Positions 1 through 9,771 are shown, numbered from the stretch's first letter. The stretch is 64,000 nt of DNA from Mycobacterium sp. ST-F2 (GCF_001905655.1 NZ_JMHT01000001.1:30224-94223), one strand, 5' to 3'. The notes: generated by a model from the letters alone, not told the origin. Numbers and translations are program-made.

Positions 1-1
1 G

Positions 2-130
2 CTGTTGATCGAGAAGGTCAACGGAGAGCCGGTATTGGCCCCCACCCCCGACGCCCCGCAGGCCGAGGTCCACGCCGCGCTGGCCGACGCCGGATTCTCC
101 CGGACCCCGCGGGGCTTGCGGCTGCGCTGA
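2..130 (+). CDS. lhr: Lhr-type DNA helicase, C-terminal end (partial)
   Basis: Only the last 42 codons are present; the gene begins before the window and stops at TGA 128-130. The visible peptide starts LLIEKVNGEPVLAP and ends GFSRTPRGLRLR, which resembles the end of the large mycobacterial helicase Lhr (Rv3296), an ATP-dependent 3'-to-5' helicase linked to DNA repair. In M. tuberculosis lhr lies next to nei, and a nei2 gene occurs here about 10.6 kb further on, so context supports the call. With so few residues no helicase motif can be checked. Confidence 0.6.
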   Translation: MLIEKVNGEPVLAPTPDAPQAEVHAALADAGFSRTPRGLRLR

Positions 131-314
131 TCCGGGTTCTCCATCGGTGACGGCCGCCGCTGTCCTCCTGGCAGCGGGCAACCAAGCGGATCTGCTAGAG
201 CCTGCACGCTCCCGATCCACTGCTTACGATGTCGATGAGCTCGGAAATCACCGGCCGGCGCCCCACCCGCCGGTCGATGTGACGAGCGTCGCCACCAGCT
301 GGCCGACCTTCTAG

Positions 315-333
315 TTAGGTTGACCTAAGCTAA
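315..333. promoter_or_regulatory. IdeR (iron repressor) box candidate
   Basis: TTAGGTTGACCTAAGCTAA matches the mycobacterial IdeR consensus TTAGGTTAGGCTAACCTAA at 15 of 19 positions and holds a perfect TTAGGT-TG-ACCTAA dyad (315-328). It lies 80 bases before the first gene of the GltB-like operon, in the 282-base gap after lhr, where I see nothing else. IdeR with Fe(II) normally represses such promoters, so the operon is predicted to be induced when iron is scarce. The match is visible; the regulation is inferred. Confidence 0.65.
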
Positions 334-412
334 TTGATCGCGTGGGCTGCCGGCCTGGCCGCGTCGGCCATGGCGGGTCGCTCAATGACGAGAACCCACA
401 GGACACGCCGCT

Positions 413-3400
413 ATGCGGCACGAAGGGTTTGAGGAGACGCGATTGCCCGGACTGTACGACCCGGATCAGGACAAGAGCAGTTGCGGTGTCGGATTCTTGA
501 CCCGGAAGGACGGCGTCCAGACCCACGACGTCATCCGCAAACTTCACGAGGCGTTGTGCGCCGTACCGCACCGCGGTGGCATGTCCTCCGAAGGCGTGGG
601 CGACGGCGCGGGCGTCAACCTCGATCTGTCACTGCGATTCTTCTCCGAGCTCACCGGCCGCCCCGATCTACGCCTCGGCCAGTTCGGCGTGGGCAACTTC
701 TTTCTGCCGAATGATCCCGCCCACCATGACGAGGCCGAGGCGGTTATCGAGAAGGCGCTCCTCGACCAAGGTTTCGACATTCTGCTCAAGCGGGATGTCC
801 CCGTGGACGATTCCGCAATCAGGGCCGCCGCGACGAAGTATCAGCTACCCATCCGGCAATGGGTGTTCCTGTCGGATTCGGATCGCAAGATTCACGACGC
901 CCTCATGGCCATCGAGGCCATTGCCTACACCCGGCCGGAGCTACTCGGCCTGTACCCGCTCTCCCTGAGTGCGCGCACGCAGGTGCTCAAGGGCCGTCTC
1001 AATTCGAACGAAGTGGTGCCGTACTTCCGCGATCTGTCCGATCCGCGGATGGAGGTGCACTCGATGTTCTTCCACACCCGCTTCTCCACCAACACGGCGC
1101 CCAATGCCACCATGGCCCAGCCGTTCCGGTTGATGGCGCACAACGGCGAGCTCAACACCGACAAGAAGAACCGGCTCTCCGACAACGCGATGGCACGGGC
1201 GCACAACCGCGCCATCATCCGCCCCGCCGGACAGTCGGACAGCTGCCGGCTGGACCAGACGCTGCAGCACCGGGTGCTCGAGGACGAACTGGACCTCGTC
1301 ACCGCCGTCGTCGCCATGATGCCGCCGGCGTGGGAGAACGACACCACCCTCTCACCCGAAGTCCGGGCCATGCTCGAGTACTTCAGCCTCTACGAGGAGA
1401 AGAACGACGGTCCCGCCGCGCTGATCTTCGGCGACGACAGATTCATCGGCGCCCGCCTCGACCGCTTGGGGTTGCGTCCGCTACGCACCGTGGAGACGGC
1501 CGACTATCTCGGCGTGATGTCCGAAGCCGGACAGGTGTACTTCCCGCCGGAGGAGGTGATCAAACGGGGCCGGATCGAAGCCGGCGGAATGCTGTACTAC
1601 GACCATGAAGAGCAGCGGTCGTACGGCTCCACCGAAGCCCTGGAAATGCTTGCCGCACAGCATGATTACCCCGCAATGCTGGCGCAGGCCCGGGTCAACC
1701 TCGCCGACCTGCCCGCCGTGCCGGCGGAAAGTCAACTCTCCCCCGCCCGCTACAACGGCGACCTGAACCGCTATCAGCGCTACGTCGCATATTCCATGAG
1801 CCAAGAAGATTTCAAGTTCCTGATGGACCCGATGCTGGCCACCGGGCAGGAGAAGATCTCGGCGATGGGTTACGGCGCGGCGATCAACGCGCTGTCCAAC
1901 CACGAGGGCGGCATTGCCCGCTATTTCTCGCAGCGGTTCGCTCAGGTCACCAATCCACCGCTGGACAGCATTCGCGAGGCCGACGGAATGACGCTGCGGG
2001 TGGCACTCGGCGCCAAGCCGGGTAGCGGCGGCACGCCGGCGCCGCAAATCGTCATCCCGTCGCCGATCCTGTCCCACCTGGACATGTTGATGATCCGCGA
2101 CCAGACCCACACCCCGGTGCGGATATTCGGCATGCGGTACCGGGTCGACTTGGAAGGCGGACCGTACAACTCCGAGGTCCTGGTGCATTCCATCGACAAG
2201 CTCTGCGATGAGGTCGAGGCGTTCGCGCGCGAGTCGGGCGGCATCGCCATCATCTCCGACCGCCACGTCGAAAGTGTCCGCGCACCGATGCCCCTCACCA
2301 TCGTGGTATCGGCGATCAATCAGCGGCTCATCGAAGAAGGCCTGCGGTTGCGGGTGTCGCTGATCGCCGAGAGCGGGCAGCTGGCGTCCTCGCATCACAT
2401 CGCGACGGTGCTCGGGTTCGGTGCATCCGCGGTATATCCGCTGACGGTGCAGATGCGCGCCGAGGAGAAGTTCGGGCCCGACGAGCAATCGGTTGCCGCC
2501 GCCTACAAGCGGTTCGCCAAGGCCGCGGAAAAGTCGTTGATGAAGACCATGGGCCGCGTCGGCCTGTGCACCGTCGAAAGCTACATCGGCGGCGAGTTCT
2601 TCGAGCCCAACTACCTCGACACCGCAGGCCCGGTGCTGCGCAAGTACTTTCCGAACGTCACCGCCGTCGTCGGCGGCGTCGGCTTCCGCACGCTGTCCGA
2701 TACGTCGGCCGAATGGCATGCCCGCGCACTCCAGGTCGAGACCGAAAAGGACGTACCACTACTCGGTCTGTTCAAAGAACGCGCGGAAGGTGCGGGCCAC
2801 TCCTACGGCACCACGGCCGTGCGGGGATTCGTCGACATGACCGAGGAAACCATCTCGTTCAGCGACGACGCTCGGCCCAAGAATCCAGAGATGGCCGACC
2901 CGCTGTTCCTGCGGACGCTGCCCTTGAACCAACTCGAAGGTGCCTTCGGTCTGAACGACGAGGCGTACCGCAACAACAGTTTCGCGGAACTGACGCCGCG
3001 AGATATCAACAGCTTCGACATCACTCCCGGCTACCGCAACTTCGTGTTCGCCATGACCGCCGAACGTGCCCGCCGGCCCGCGGCCCTGCGTGACGTGCTG
3101 GCGTTCCCCGCCGATGTCACGTTCGCCACCACGGCCGACGAATTTCGTTCGGAGATGGGTAAATTCGCGCGCTTCGGTAACAACTCCTACCTGGTGCGCG
3201 GGCTGACGGTGGACCGGGTGGGAGACGAGTTCACGCTGCGGCTGAGTCACTCCTCACCGGAGCGGCTGCAGGCACTCGCGGACTCGCTGATTCAGCGGTT
3301 CGGTGACGAGATCATCGACTACCGGGTCACCGACGACCGGCTGCGGCTCGTCGCTCGTGCGCGTGCCAGGCATTTCCTGGGAATGACCCTGACCGCACCG

Positions 3401-5875
3401 GCAGCGATTCCGCTGGACTCGGTGCAGCCGGCCGACGAGATCGCGGCAACGCTCACCTCCGGCGCCATGAGTCACGGTGCGCTGGTGGCGAACGCCCACG
3501 AGGCCGTCGCGCACGGCACCAACATGGTGGGTGGCTTGTCGAACTGCGGCGAAGGCGGCGAGCACATCAGCCGCTACGGCACCATCCGCGGCTCGCGCAT
3601 CAAGCAGTTCGCATCGGGCCGGTTCGGGATATGGGCCGGCTACTTGGCCGATCCGATGTTGCGTGAGCTGGAGATCAAGATCGGGCAGGGCGCCAAACCC
3701 GGTGAGGGCGGCCAACTCCCGGCACCCAAGGTGACGGTGCAGATCGCCGCCGCGCGTGGCGGCACCCCGGGCGTCGAGCTGGTATCGCCGCCGCCGCACC
3801 ACGACACCTATTCGATCGAGGACCTGGCGCAGCTGATCCACGACTGCAAGGCCGCACGGGTGCGGGTGATCGTCAAGCTGGTGTCGAGCGAAGGCATCGG
3901 AATCATCGCCGCCGGTGTCGCCAAGGCCGGCGCCGACGTCATCAATGTGGCCGGCAACACCGGTGGCACCGGCGCGGCCGCCGTCACGAGCCTCAAGTAC
4001 GCGGGTCGCTCGGCGGAGATCGGCGTTGCCGAAGTGCATCAGGCCCTGGTGGCCAACGGGATTCGGCAGAAAGTCGTCCTGCGATGTTCAGGCGCGCACC
4101 AAACCGCCAGTGACGTGGTCAAATCGGCGCTACTCGGAGCGGACAGCTACGAGTTCGGCACCACCGCCCTGATGATGCTCAAGTGCGTCATGGCGAAGAA
4201 CTGCAATATCAAATGCCCGGCAGGCCTGACCACCAACGCCGAGGCGTTCGAGGGCGATCCTCGTGCCTTGGCGCAGTATCTGCTCAACATCTCCCATGAA
4301 GTCCGCGAAATTCTCGCCACCCTCGGTCTGCCGTCATTGCAGCATGCCCGCGGCCGCAGCGACCTGCTGCACCTGCTGGATCACCCGTCGAGTATCGGCC
4401 GACTTGATCTGCGGGCAATGCTCGCCCCCGCAGAGGGTTTCGTCCCCGAAGACCCGATCTACATGGAACGGGACTACTCCGTCGACGACGCGTTCCTGGC
4501 CCAGCTCGACCTGGCGGGCGTGGCGATGGAACCGGTGACGCTGTGCAACCGGAACAAGAGCGTCGGCGGACAGTTGGCCATTGACATCGAACGCATGCTC
4601 AACCACGAGGGTGCCGACGGTCCGGCGGTGGCGACCGACGATCGCGGCCGCCGCTTCCTGAAGCCGGACAGCGTCATCATCACCACATCGGGATCGGCCG
4701 GACAGAGCTACGGCGCGTTCTGCAATGACGGAATGCTGTTGACGCACACCGGAACCTGCAACGACGGCGTCGGCAAGAGCGCCTGTGGCGGCACCATTGC
4801 GGTGCTGTCCCCCGGCGGCGGATCGGACGAGCCCGGTGGCAATGTGCTGATCGGTAACTTCGTCCTGTTCGGAGCATCGGGCGGCCGGCTGTTCGTCGCG
4901 GGTGAGGCTGGTGACCGGTTCGCGGTGCGGAACTCCGGCGCCACCGCAGTGGTCGAAGGCGTCGGCGAATTCCTCTGCGAGTACATGACCAACGGCGCGG
5001 TGTTCAACATCGGCGAGTTCGGCAAGGGTGTCGCCAACGGCATGAGCGGCGGATTCCTGTACCAGTACGACCCCGACGGCGAGCTGCCCTCGAAGGTCAG
5101 TACCGACTCGGTGGTCGTCGCCCCGATATCGGAGGCACCGTTCCACGAAGCGGCGGCACTCACACTGCTGCAGTGGCATCTGGAGGCCACAGGTTCGGCG
5201 AAAGCGCGGCAGCTGCTGGATGATTGGCACGTCACCCGCCGGCACGTGGTGTACGCCATGCCGCGAGCGCTGCTGCAGTACCAGGACGCCGACGCGATCC
5301 TGGCGGCCAAGACCCGCAAGGAACTGCTCGACGAGCTGGCCTCGGCGCTGGCCGGCCACCAGGTGGCCAAATTCAAGCGTTCCTACCGCAACAACGAAAC
5401 AGTGCTCGGCGGTGCGGTGCCCGGGTACGGCGATACCGACACCGAGGAGATGTACGCGCTGCTGAACACCTACACGGTGCTGAACATGGCGCAGCAACTC
5501 GCCATGTCCCGCACCCCCGGGGTGACCGAAGTGACCGATGCACGGATCGGAAAGACCGTGCGCAACCTGGTACTCACTGAGGACTTCTTCCTCATCCAGA
5601 AGCTGCAGCGCTACGCCCGCGAGGCCATCGACGGGTTCAGCGACGAGGACCTCGCGGTGTTCGTCGCCAACAAACGGATCAACGACTACAAGGAGGCGCT
5701 GGCCCAACGCAACGTGCTGTCCATGGACAGTCCCGGCACCTACGGCTGGATCCTGTACCAGGATGCGAAGAACATCGAGAAGATCGGCCGACTGCCGTCC
5801 TTCGAGGAACTGTTTGCCGCACAATCTGTTCCGGATGTCGCCGCCTCGTTCGATTCCCTGGAGGGCGCACAGTGA
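413..5875 (+). CDS. Oversized glutamate synthase (GltB)-like protein
   Basis: 1820 residues, against roughly 1500 for ordinary GltB. An N-terminal glutamine amidotransferase domain begins at Cys24 (SSCGVGF, the expected Ntn nucleophile after removal of a 23-residue propeptide) and includes AHNGELNT. A central domain follows (to about 790), then an extra segment (about 800-1010). The FMN-binding synthase domain starts near GAMSHGALV (about 1017) and the GXGXG beta-helix domain spans about 1400-1680. A helical tail of about 140 residues ends the protein. The iron-sulfur cysteines appear as C1258, C1264 and C1268 (x5, x3), one residue shorter than the usual x5, x4. Canonical GltB works with GltD; no gltD is present, and the next gene is a diflavin reductase in ATGA overlap. 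Ammonia transfer to 2-oxoglutarate is the family reaction; the true substrate here is uncertain. Confidence 0.8.
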   Translation: MRHEGFEETRLPGLYDPDQDKSSCGVGFLTRKDGVQTHDVIRKLHEALCAVPHRGGMSSEGVGDGAGVNLDLSLRFFSELTGRPDLRLGQFGVGNFFLPNDPAHHDEAEAVIEKALLDQGFDILLKRDVPVDDSAIRAAATKYQLPIRQWVFLSDSDRKIHDALMAIEAIAYTRPELLGLYPLSLSARTQVLKGRLNSNEVVPYFRDLSDPRMEVHSMFFHTRFSTNTAPNATMAQPFRLMAHNGELNTDKKNRLSDNAMARAHNRAIIRPAGQSDSCRLDQTLQHRVLEDELDLVTAVVAMMPPAWENDTTLSPEVRAMLEYFSLYEEKNDGPAALIFGDDRFIGARLDRLGLRPLRTVETADYLGVMSEAGQVYFPPEEVIKRGRIEAGGMLYYDHEEQRSYGSTEALEMLAAQHDYPAMLAQARVNLADLPAVPAESQLSPARYNGDLNRYQRYVAYSMSQEDFKFLMDPMLATGQEKISAMGYGAAINALSNHEGGIARYFSQRFAQVTNPPLDSIREADGMTLRVALGAKPGSGGTPAPQIVIPSPILSHLDMLMIRDQTHTPVRIFGMRYRVDLEGGPYNSEVLVHSIDKLCDEVEAFARESGGIAIISDRHVESVRAPMPLTIVVSAINQRLIEEGLRLRVSLIAESGQLASSHHIATVLGFGASAVYPLTVQMRAEEKFGPDEQSVAAAYKRFAKAAEKSLMKTMGRVGLCTVESYIGGEFFEPNYLDTAGPVLRKYFPNVTAVVGGVGFRTLSDTSAEWHARALQVETEKDVPLLGLFKERAEGAGHSYGTTAVRGFVDMTEETISFSDDARPKNPEMADPLFLRTLPLNQLEGAFGLNDEAYRNNSFAELTPRDINSFDITPGYRNFVFAMTAERARRPAALRDVLAFPADVTFATTADEFRSEMGKFARFGNNSYLVRGLTVDRVGDEFTLRLSHSSPERLQALADSLIQRFGDEIIDYRVTDDRLRLVARARARHFLGMTLTAPAAIPLDSVQPADEIAATLTSGAMSHGALVANAHEAVAHGTNMVGGLSNCGEGGEHISRYGTIRGSRIKQFASGRFGIWAGYLADPMLRELEIKIGQGAKPGEGGQLPAPKVTVQIAAARGGTPGVELVSPPPHHDTYSIEDLAQLIHDCKAARVRVIVKLVSSEGIGIIAAGVAKAGADVINVAGNTGGTGAAAVTSLKYAGRSAEIGVAEVHQALVANGIRQKVVLRCSGAHQTASDVVKSALLGADSYEFGTTALMMLKCVMAKNCNIKCPAGLTTNAEAFEGDPRALAQYLLNISHEVREILATLGLPSLQHARGRSDLLHLLDHPSSIGRLDLRAMLAPAEGFVPEDPIYMERDYSVDDAFLAQLDLAGVAMEPVTLCNRNKSVGGQLAIDIERMLNHEGADGPAVATDDRGRRFLKPDSVIITTSGSAGQSYGAFCNDGMLLTHTGTCNDGVGKSACGGTIAVLSPGGGSDEPGGNVLIGNFVLFGASGGRLFVAGEAGDRFAVRNSGATAVVEGVGEFLCEYMTNGAVFNIGEFGKGVANGMSGGFLYQYDPDGELPSKVSTDSVVVAPISEAPFHEAAALTLLQWHLEATGSAKARQLLDDWHVTRRHVVYAMPRALLQYQDADAILAAKTRKELLDELASALAGHQVAKFKRSYRNNETVLGGAVPGYGDTDTEEMYALLNTYTVLNMAQQLAMSRTPGVTEVTDARIGKTVRNLVLTEDFFLIQKLQRYAREAIDGFSDEDLAVFVANKRINDYKEALAQRNVLSMDSPGTYGWILYQDAKNIEKIGRLPSFEELFAAQSVPDVAASFDSLEGAQ

Positions 5876-7614
5876 AGATCGCCTACATTCCCGAAGACGC
5901 CCCGTTCAACGAGGACCAGCGTGCCTGGATCTCCGGCTTCCTGGCCGGTCTGCATTCCCGGCTGGCGATCAATGTCGCTGCCCCGCCGCCCGTGGTCGTC
6001 GGTGACCAACCGGCCTCGCTTCCGCAGCTGCGTATCCTGTACGGCACCCAGACGGGCAACGCCGAGGGTGTCGCGAATGATGCTGCGGCAGCGGCCAAGT
6101 CGCAGGGTTTCGACGTCAAGGTCAGCGGACTCGACGAGATCGAACTGGGCGAGTTCGCCGGCCTGAAGTTCGTGCTGATCGTCACCTCGACCTATGGCGA
6201 GGGCGAGATGCCCGACAATGCCGAATTGTTCTGGGAGGCCCTGTCGGCGTCGACGGCGCCGCGGCTGGAGGGTGTCTCGTTCGGTGTGCTGGCCCTCGGC
6301 GACACCGGCTATGACGGCTTCTGCCAGGCCGGCAAGCTGTTCGACATGCGCCTGGAGCAACTCGGCGCGTCCCGCGTCGTCCCGCGCACCGACTGCGACG
6401 TCGACTACGAGGCACAGGCCGCCGACTGGATTCAGAGTGCACTGATGGCGCTGGTGCCGACGTCCGGTGCCAGTGGGCGGCCGTCGGCGCCTCCGCCCAG
6501 CGCGGTCGCGCGCTCCGGATGGACGCGGAAGAACCCGTTCGTCGCGGGGCTGGCGGTCAACCGCCTGCTGTCGGGCTCGGGCTCGGACAAGGAGATCCGG
6601 CATTACGAATTCGCCTTGGCGGACAGCGGTATCGAATACGAGGCCGGTGACGCGCTGGCCGTGCTGCCGCAGAACAATCCTGCCCTGGTGGAGGCCATCG
6701 CCGAACATTTCCGGGTGTCCGTCGACACGATGGTCGACGGCGAGCCGCTGAGCGAGCTCCTTGGGAATCGCTACGAAATCAGTGCTCCATCAAAGGATTT
6801 GCTCGGCGAGGTGGAAAGCCGCGCCGAGAACGAAGAACTGTCGCACGTGCTGCGCGGCGGCGTGAAGGAGAGACTGGACCGCTGGCTGTGGGGTAAGGAC
6901 ATCCTCGACGTGCTGCGCATCGCCGGCGACGACCTGAGCGTCGAAGAATTCGTCGGATTGCTCAAACCCCTTCAGCACCGGGCATATTCGATCTCATCGA
7001 GTGCGCTCGCGCATCCTGATCGGATTCACCTGACGGTGGCCAGCGTGCGCTACGAAATGGGTGGGCGCATGCGCGGCGGCGTGTGCTCGACGTTCCTGGC
7101 CGACCGCAGCGAGTCGGCGAAAATCTTTCTGCAACCGAACAAGTCGTTCCGGGTGCCGGCCGATAACGACGTGCCGATGATCATGGTCGGTCCGGGCACC
7201 GGCATCGCACCATTCCGGGCGTTCCTGCAAGAACGCGAAAAGCGCGGTGCCGGCGGCCGCAACTGGCTGTTCTTCGGCGACCAGCATCGCGCAGACGACT
7301 TCGTCTACGAAGACGAACTGACGGCGTGGCAGGCCTCCGGCCTGCTGGACCGGCTGGACCTGGCATTCTCGCGCGATCAGAGCGAGAAGATCTATGTGCA
7401 GCACCGGATGCGCAAAAACGGCAAAGAACTGTTCGGCTGGCTCCAGGACGGTGGCCACTTCTACGTCTGTGGCGACGCGTTACGGATGGCCAAAGATGTC
7501 GACCAGGCACTGCACGATGTGGTCGCCGAACACGGCGGGCTGGATCATGACGCCGCTACCGAGTACGTCAACGAACTCAAACGCGAGAAACGGTACGTGC
7601 GCGATGTGTACTGA
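5872..7614 (+). CDS. CysJ-like NADPH diflavin reductase
   Basis: 580 residues. A roughly 50-residue N-terminal extension (MKIAYIPEDAPF) precedes a flavodoxin domain (TQTGNAE at 59-65, then STYGEGEMPDNA), an FAD-binding domain with connecting insert (RAYSISSS) and a C-terminal NADPH-binding domain (GPGTGIAPFRAFLQERE; YVCGDALRMAKDVDQAL). The order FMN-FAD-NADPH is that of sulfite reductase flavoprotein and cytochrome P450 reductase. ATG overlaps the GltB-like stop as ATGA, so translation is probably coupled. No sulfite reductase haemoprotein is nearby. I infer it donates electrons to the GltB-like protein in place of GltD, or to the HemS-like protein downstream. Confidence 0.85.
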   Translation: MKIAYIPEDAPFNEDQRAWISGFLAGLHSRLAINVAAPPPVVVGDQPASLPQLRILYGTQTGNAEGVANDAAAAAKSQGFDVKVSGLDEIELGEFAGLKFVLIVTSTYGEGEMPDNAELFWEALSASTAPRLEGVSFGVLALGDTGYDGFCQAGKLFDMRLEQLGASRVVPRTDCDVDYEAQAADWIQSALMALVPTSGASGRPSAPPPSAVARSGWTRKNPFVAGLAVNRLLSGSGSDKEIRHYEFALADSGIEYEAGDALAVLPQNNPALVEAIAEHFRVSVDTMVDGEPLSELLGNRYEISAPSKDLLGEVESRAENEELSHVLRGGVKERLDRWLWGKDILDVLRIAGDDLSVEEFVGLLKPLQHRAYSISSSALAHPDRIHLTVASVRYEMGGRMRGGVCSTFLADRSESAKIFLQPNKSFRVPADNDVPMIMVGPGTGIAPFRAFLQEREKRGAGGRNWLFFGDQHRADDFVYEDELTAWQASGLLDRLDLAFSRDQSEKIYVQHRMRKNGKELFGWLQDGGHFYVCGDALRMAKDVDQALHDVVAEHGGLDHDAATEYVNELKREKRYVRDVY

Positions 7615-8437
7615 CGGCCGACGTTGCCCCAACTGCCACGCACAACGGCTTGCGGCCGGCAGCCGCGCACTGTCCGAAGCGCTGCCCGCGCTGGGCACGG
7701 TAGTCACGGTGACCGCCAATGATGCTGCGCTGCTGTCGCATACGGGCGAATACGGCGCGGTCGCGCACCCCGGTGAAGCGCTCGTGTACGACGAGGATCG
7801 GATCGCGCTACGGATTTCGCCCAGTGTGGTCGGGTACCGGACGTCGCGGGCACTGACACTGCTCGACGACTTCGGCACGCACCGCGCCTACCTGACACCG
7901 TTGACGGACCAGCTTGTGGTGGAGGCACTCTCGGCTGCACCGGTCGATGCATCGGAGCCTGCCTCGCCGGTCGACTGGGGTGCTGTGAACTGGGACGACA
8001 CCGATCAACTCGACCATCTCGACGATCTGTCACAGGCGCGCTACCAGGTGCTCCCGTTTCAGGGCGCCCGGCGGATTGTTCTTGCAGTGGTTCCCCACCT
8101 CTTGGCGTACCTGGTATCCGAGGGGCTGGATTTCACGGTCGCTGTGCGCGGCGGCGGGTGTGTGCAGCTACACCGCGGCCGGGCGTTGATGGCAGATGCG
8201 GCGAACCAACATTTCGCGGTGATATTCGGAGCAGCACGATATGCCGTTGATCCCGTGCAGCTTTCGGAATGCTGGGTGACCCGCGCGCATGGAATCTCCG
8301 GGCCGACGTCAGCGATCGAGCTGTACGACCACAGCCGCCACTGCGTGACGGTTCTGACCCAGACCGGAGCCGTGTGCGAGCGCGTCCAGAAAACCTGGGA
8401 AGCCCTGGTGGCATCGTTGCCGACCTGCGCGGACTAG
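7604..8437 (+). CDS. HemS/HmuS-like haem-handling protein
   Basis: 277 residues from ATG 7604, overlapping the reductase stop by 11 bases. The first half (LGTVVTVTANDAALLSHTGEY, then ALTLLDDFGTHRAYLT) and second half (GGGCVQLHRG, ECWVTRAHGISGPTSAIELY) match the repeated halves of HemS/ChuS/HmuS proteins, which bind haem and in several bacteria break it down with reductant. It carries a short cysteine-rich N-terminus (C2, C8, C11 in MCTDGRRCPNCH) that classical HemS lacks. Length is somewhat short of the usual 340 or so. The iron box upstream and reductase partner fit a role in iron or haem use. The family is clear from motifs; the activity is inferred. Confidence 0.65.
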   Translation: MCTDGRRCPNCHAQRLAAGSRALSEALPALGTVVTVTANDAALLSHTGEYGAVAHPGEALVYDEDRIALRISPSVVGYRTSRALTLLDDFGTHRAYLTPLTDQLVVEALSAAPVDASEPASPVDWGAVNWDDTDQLDHLDDLSQARYQVLPFQGARRIVLAVVPHLLAYLVSEGLDFTVAVRGGGCVQLHRGRALMADAANQHFAVIFGAARYAVDPVQLSECWVTRAHGISGPTSAIELYDHSRHCVTVLTQTGAVCERVQKTWEALVASLPTCAD

Positions 8438-8442
8438 AAAGC

Positions 8443-9681
8443 TCAGACCGCAGAAGGGTTTTCGATCACAATCGCGACGCCCTGACCCGAGCCGACACAG
8501 ACTCCGATGGCTCCGTACCGGGCGTTGCGCTCGCGCAGTTCGGTGGCCAGGGTCAGGACGTACCGGGCACCCGTGGCACCGAAGGGATGGCCGATCGCGA
8601 CGGCACCGCCGTTGGGTGTGAGCTTCTCGTCGGGAACGACGAACCCGTCGAGCTGATTCGGCAGCTCCCGCAACACCCCGAGGGCCTGCGCACTGAACGC
8701 CTCGTGGACTTCCCAGACGTCGATCTGTTCCGGCGTCAGCCCGGCACGCTTGATCGCGAGAGGTAGCGCCCACGCCGGCGCGAGACCCATGAACAGCGGA
8801 TCGATTCCATACACCGCCGAGGACACCACCCGCGCCAACGGCTCGACGCCGAGTTCCGCCGCGCGCTCCCCCGATGCCAGCACCAGTGCGCTGGCGCCAT
8901 CGGTGAGCGGTGTCGAGTTGGCCGCCGTCATCTGGGTGGTGCCCGGCTGCGGGCGCAGCGCCGCCAGCTGCTCGGCAGTGGTCTCGTCGCGGATGAACTC
9001 GTCGTGCTCGAACAGCCGCGCCGGTGACTTCTTCGTCGCGGCGATCTCGACAGGCATGATCTCCTTGGCGAGACGCCCGGAATCACGCGCCGCCTTGGCA
9101 TTTCGCTGCGTTCGCAGCGCGAAGGCGTCGATCTCCTCGCGCGTCAGACCGTAGCGATCGGCGACCTTTTGCGCGGTCTCGATCATGCTGATGTACGCGT
9201 TGCGCGCCAGCAGCGCGGGGTTGGGCGGGCCGCCGGCACCGGCCCACATGGTGTCGAGCAGGATGACCGGCCCGCGCGGCGCGAACGGCGCGTCGCCTTT
9301 CATGTAGGCCCAGCCCGATCGCGACATCGACTCGACGCCGCAGGCCATCCCCACGCCCAGATCGCCGGCCCGGATTGCGTGCGCGACGTTGATCGTGGCG
9401 CTCAGTGACGACCCGCAGAACCTGTTGATCGTCGTCCCGGCGACGGTGTCGGGAAATCCGGCGGCGAGCGCCGCCCAGCGCGCGACGTCGCCCATCCCCT
9501 CGTGCGCGGGATTCACACAACCAGCGACGATGTCCTCGATGGCTCCGAGATCGACGCCGACGCGTTCGCACGCGCCCTTCATCGTCATCCCGAGGAGGTC
9601 GTCGGTGCGGATGTGCGACAGCGAACTGCCGTACCGCGCAAATGGCGTGCGGACACCACCAAGCACAAATGCTTCTGTCAT
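8443..9681 (-). CDS. Acetyl-CoA acetyltransferase (thiolase)
   Basis: 412 residues from ATG at 9681 (MTEAFVLGGVRTPFAR); the longer frame upstream has no family similarity. Thiolase signatures are complete: nucleophile C89 in NRFCGSS, VHEAFSAQ, NGGAVAIGHPFGATGAR and the second catalytic cysteine in GVCVGSGQG. The enzyme joins or cleaves acyl-CoA with CoA, in beta-oxidation or acetoacetyl-CoA formation. It converges on the HemS-like gene with a 5-base gap and diverges from the nitronate monooxygenase gene across 90 bases, which must contain both promoters. Substrate chain length cannot be read from sequence. Confidence 0.9.
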   Translation of the reverse strand: MTEAFVLGGVRTPFARYGSSLSHIRTDDLLGMTMKGACERVGVDLGAIEDIVAGCVNPAHEGMGDVARWAALAAGFPDTVAGTTINRFCGSSLSATINVAHAIRAGDLGVGMACGVESMSRSGWAYMKGDAPFAPRGPVILLDTMWAGAGGPPNPALLARNAYISMIETAQKVADRYGLTREEIDAFALRTQRNAKAARDSGRLAKEIMPVEIAATKKSPARLFEHDEFIRDETTAEQLAALRPQPGTTQMTAANSTPLTDGASALVLASGERAAELGVEPLARVVSSAVYGIDPLFMGLAPAWALPLAIKRAGLTPEQIDVWEVHEAFSAQALGVLRELPNQLDGFVVPDEKLTPNGGAVAIGHPFGATGARYVLTLATELRERNARYGAIGVCVGSGQGVAIVIENPSAV

Positions 9682-9771
9682 CAACCGTCTCCCGCTCGAT
9701 GTCGAGCCGAGCGTACCGCTGACGACACATCGCGACCAGAAGCGGCCGCGACCGAGTCCTAGAGTGAAGCC

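Noticed and set aside
1481..2719. Long minus-strand frame inside the GltB-like gene
   Set aside because: Composition follows the shadow of a high-GC gene; no motif and no start signal.
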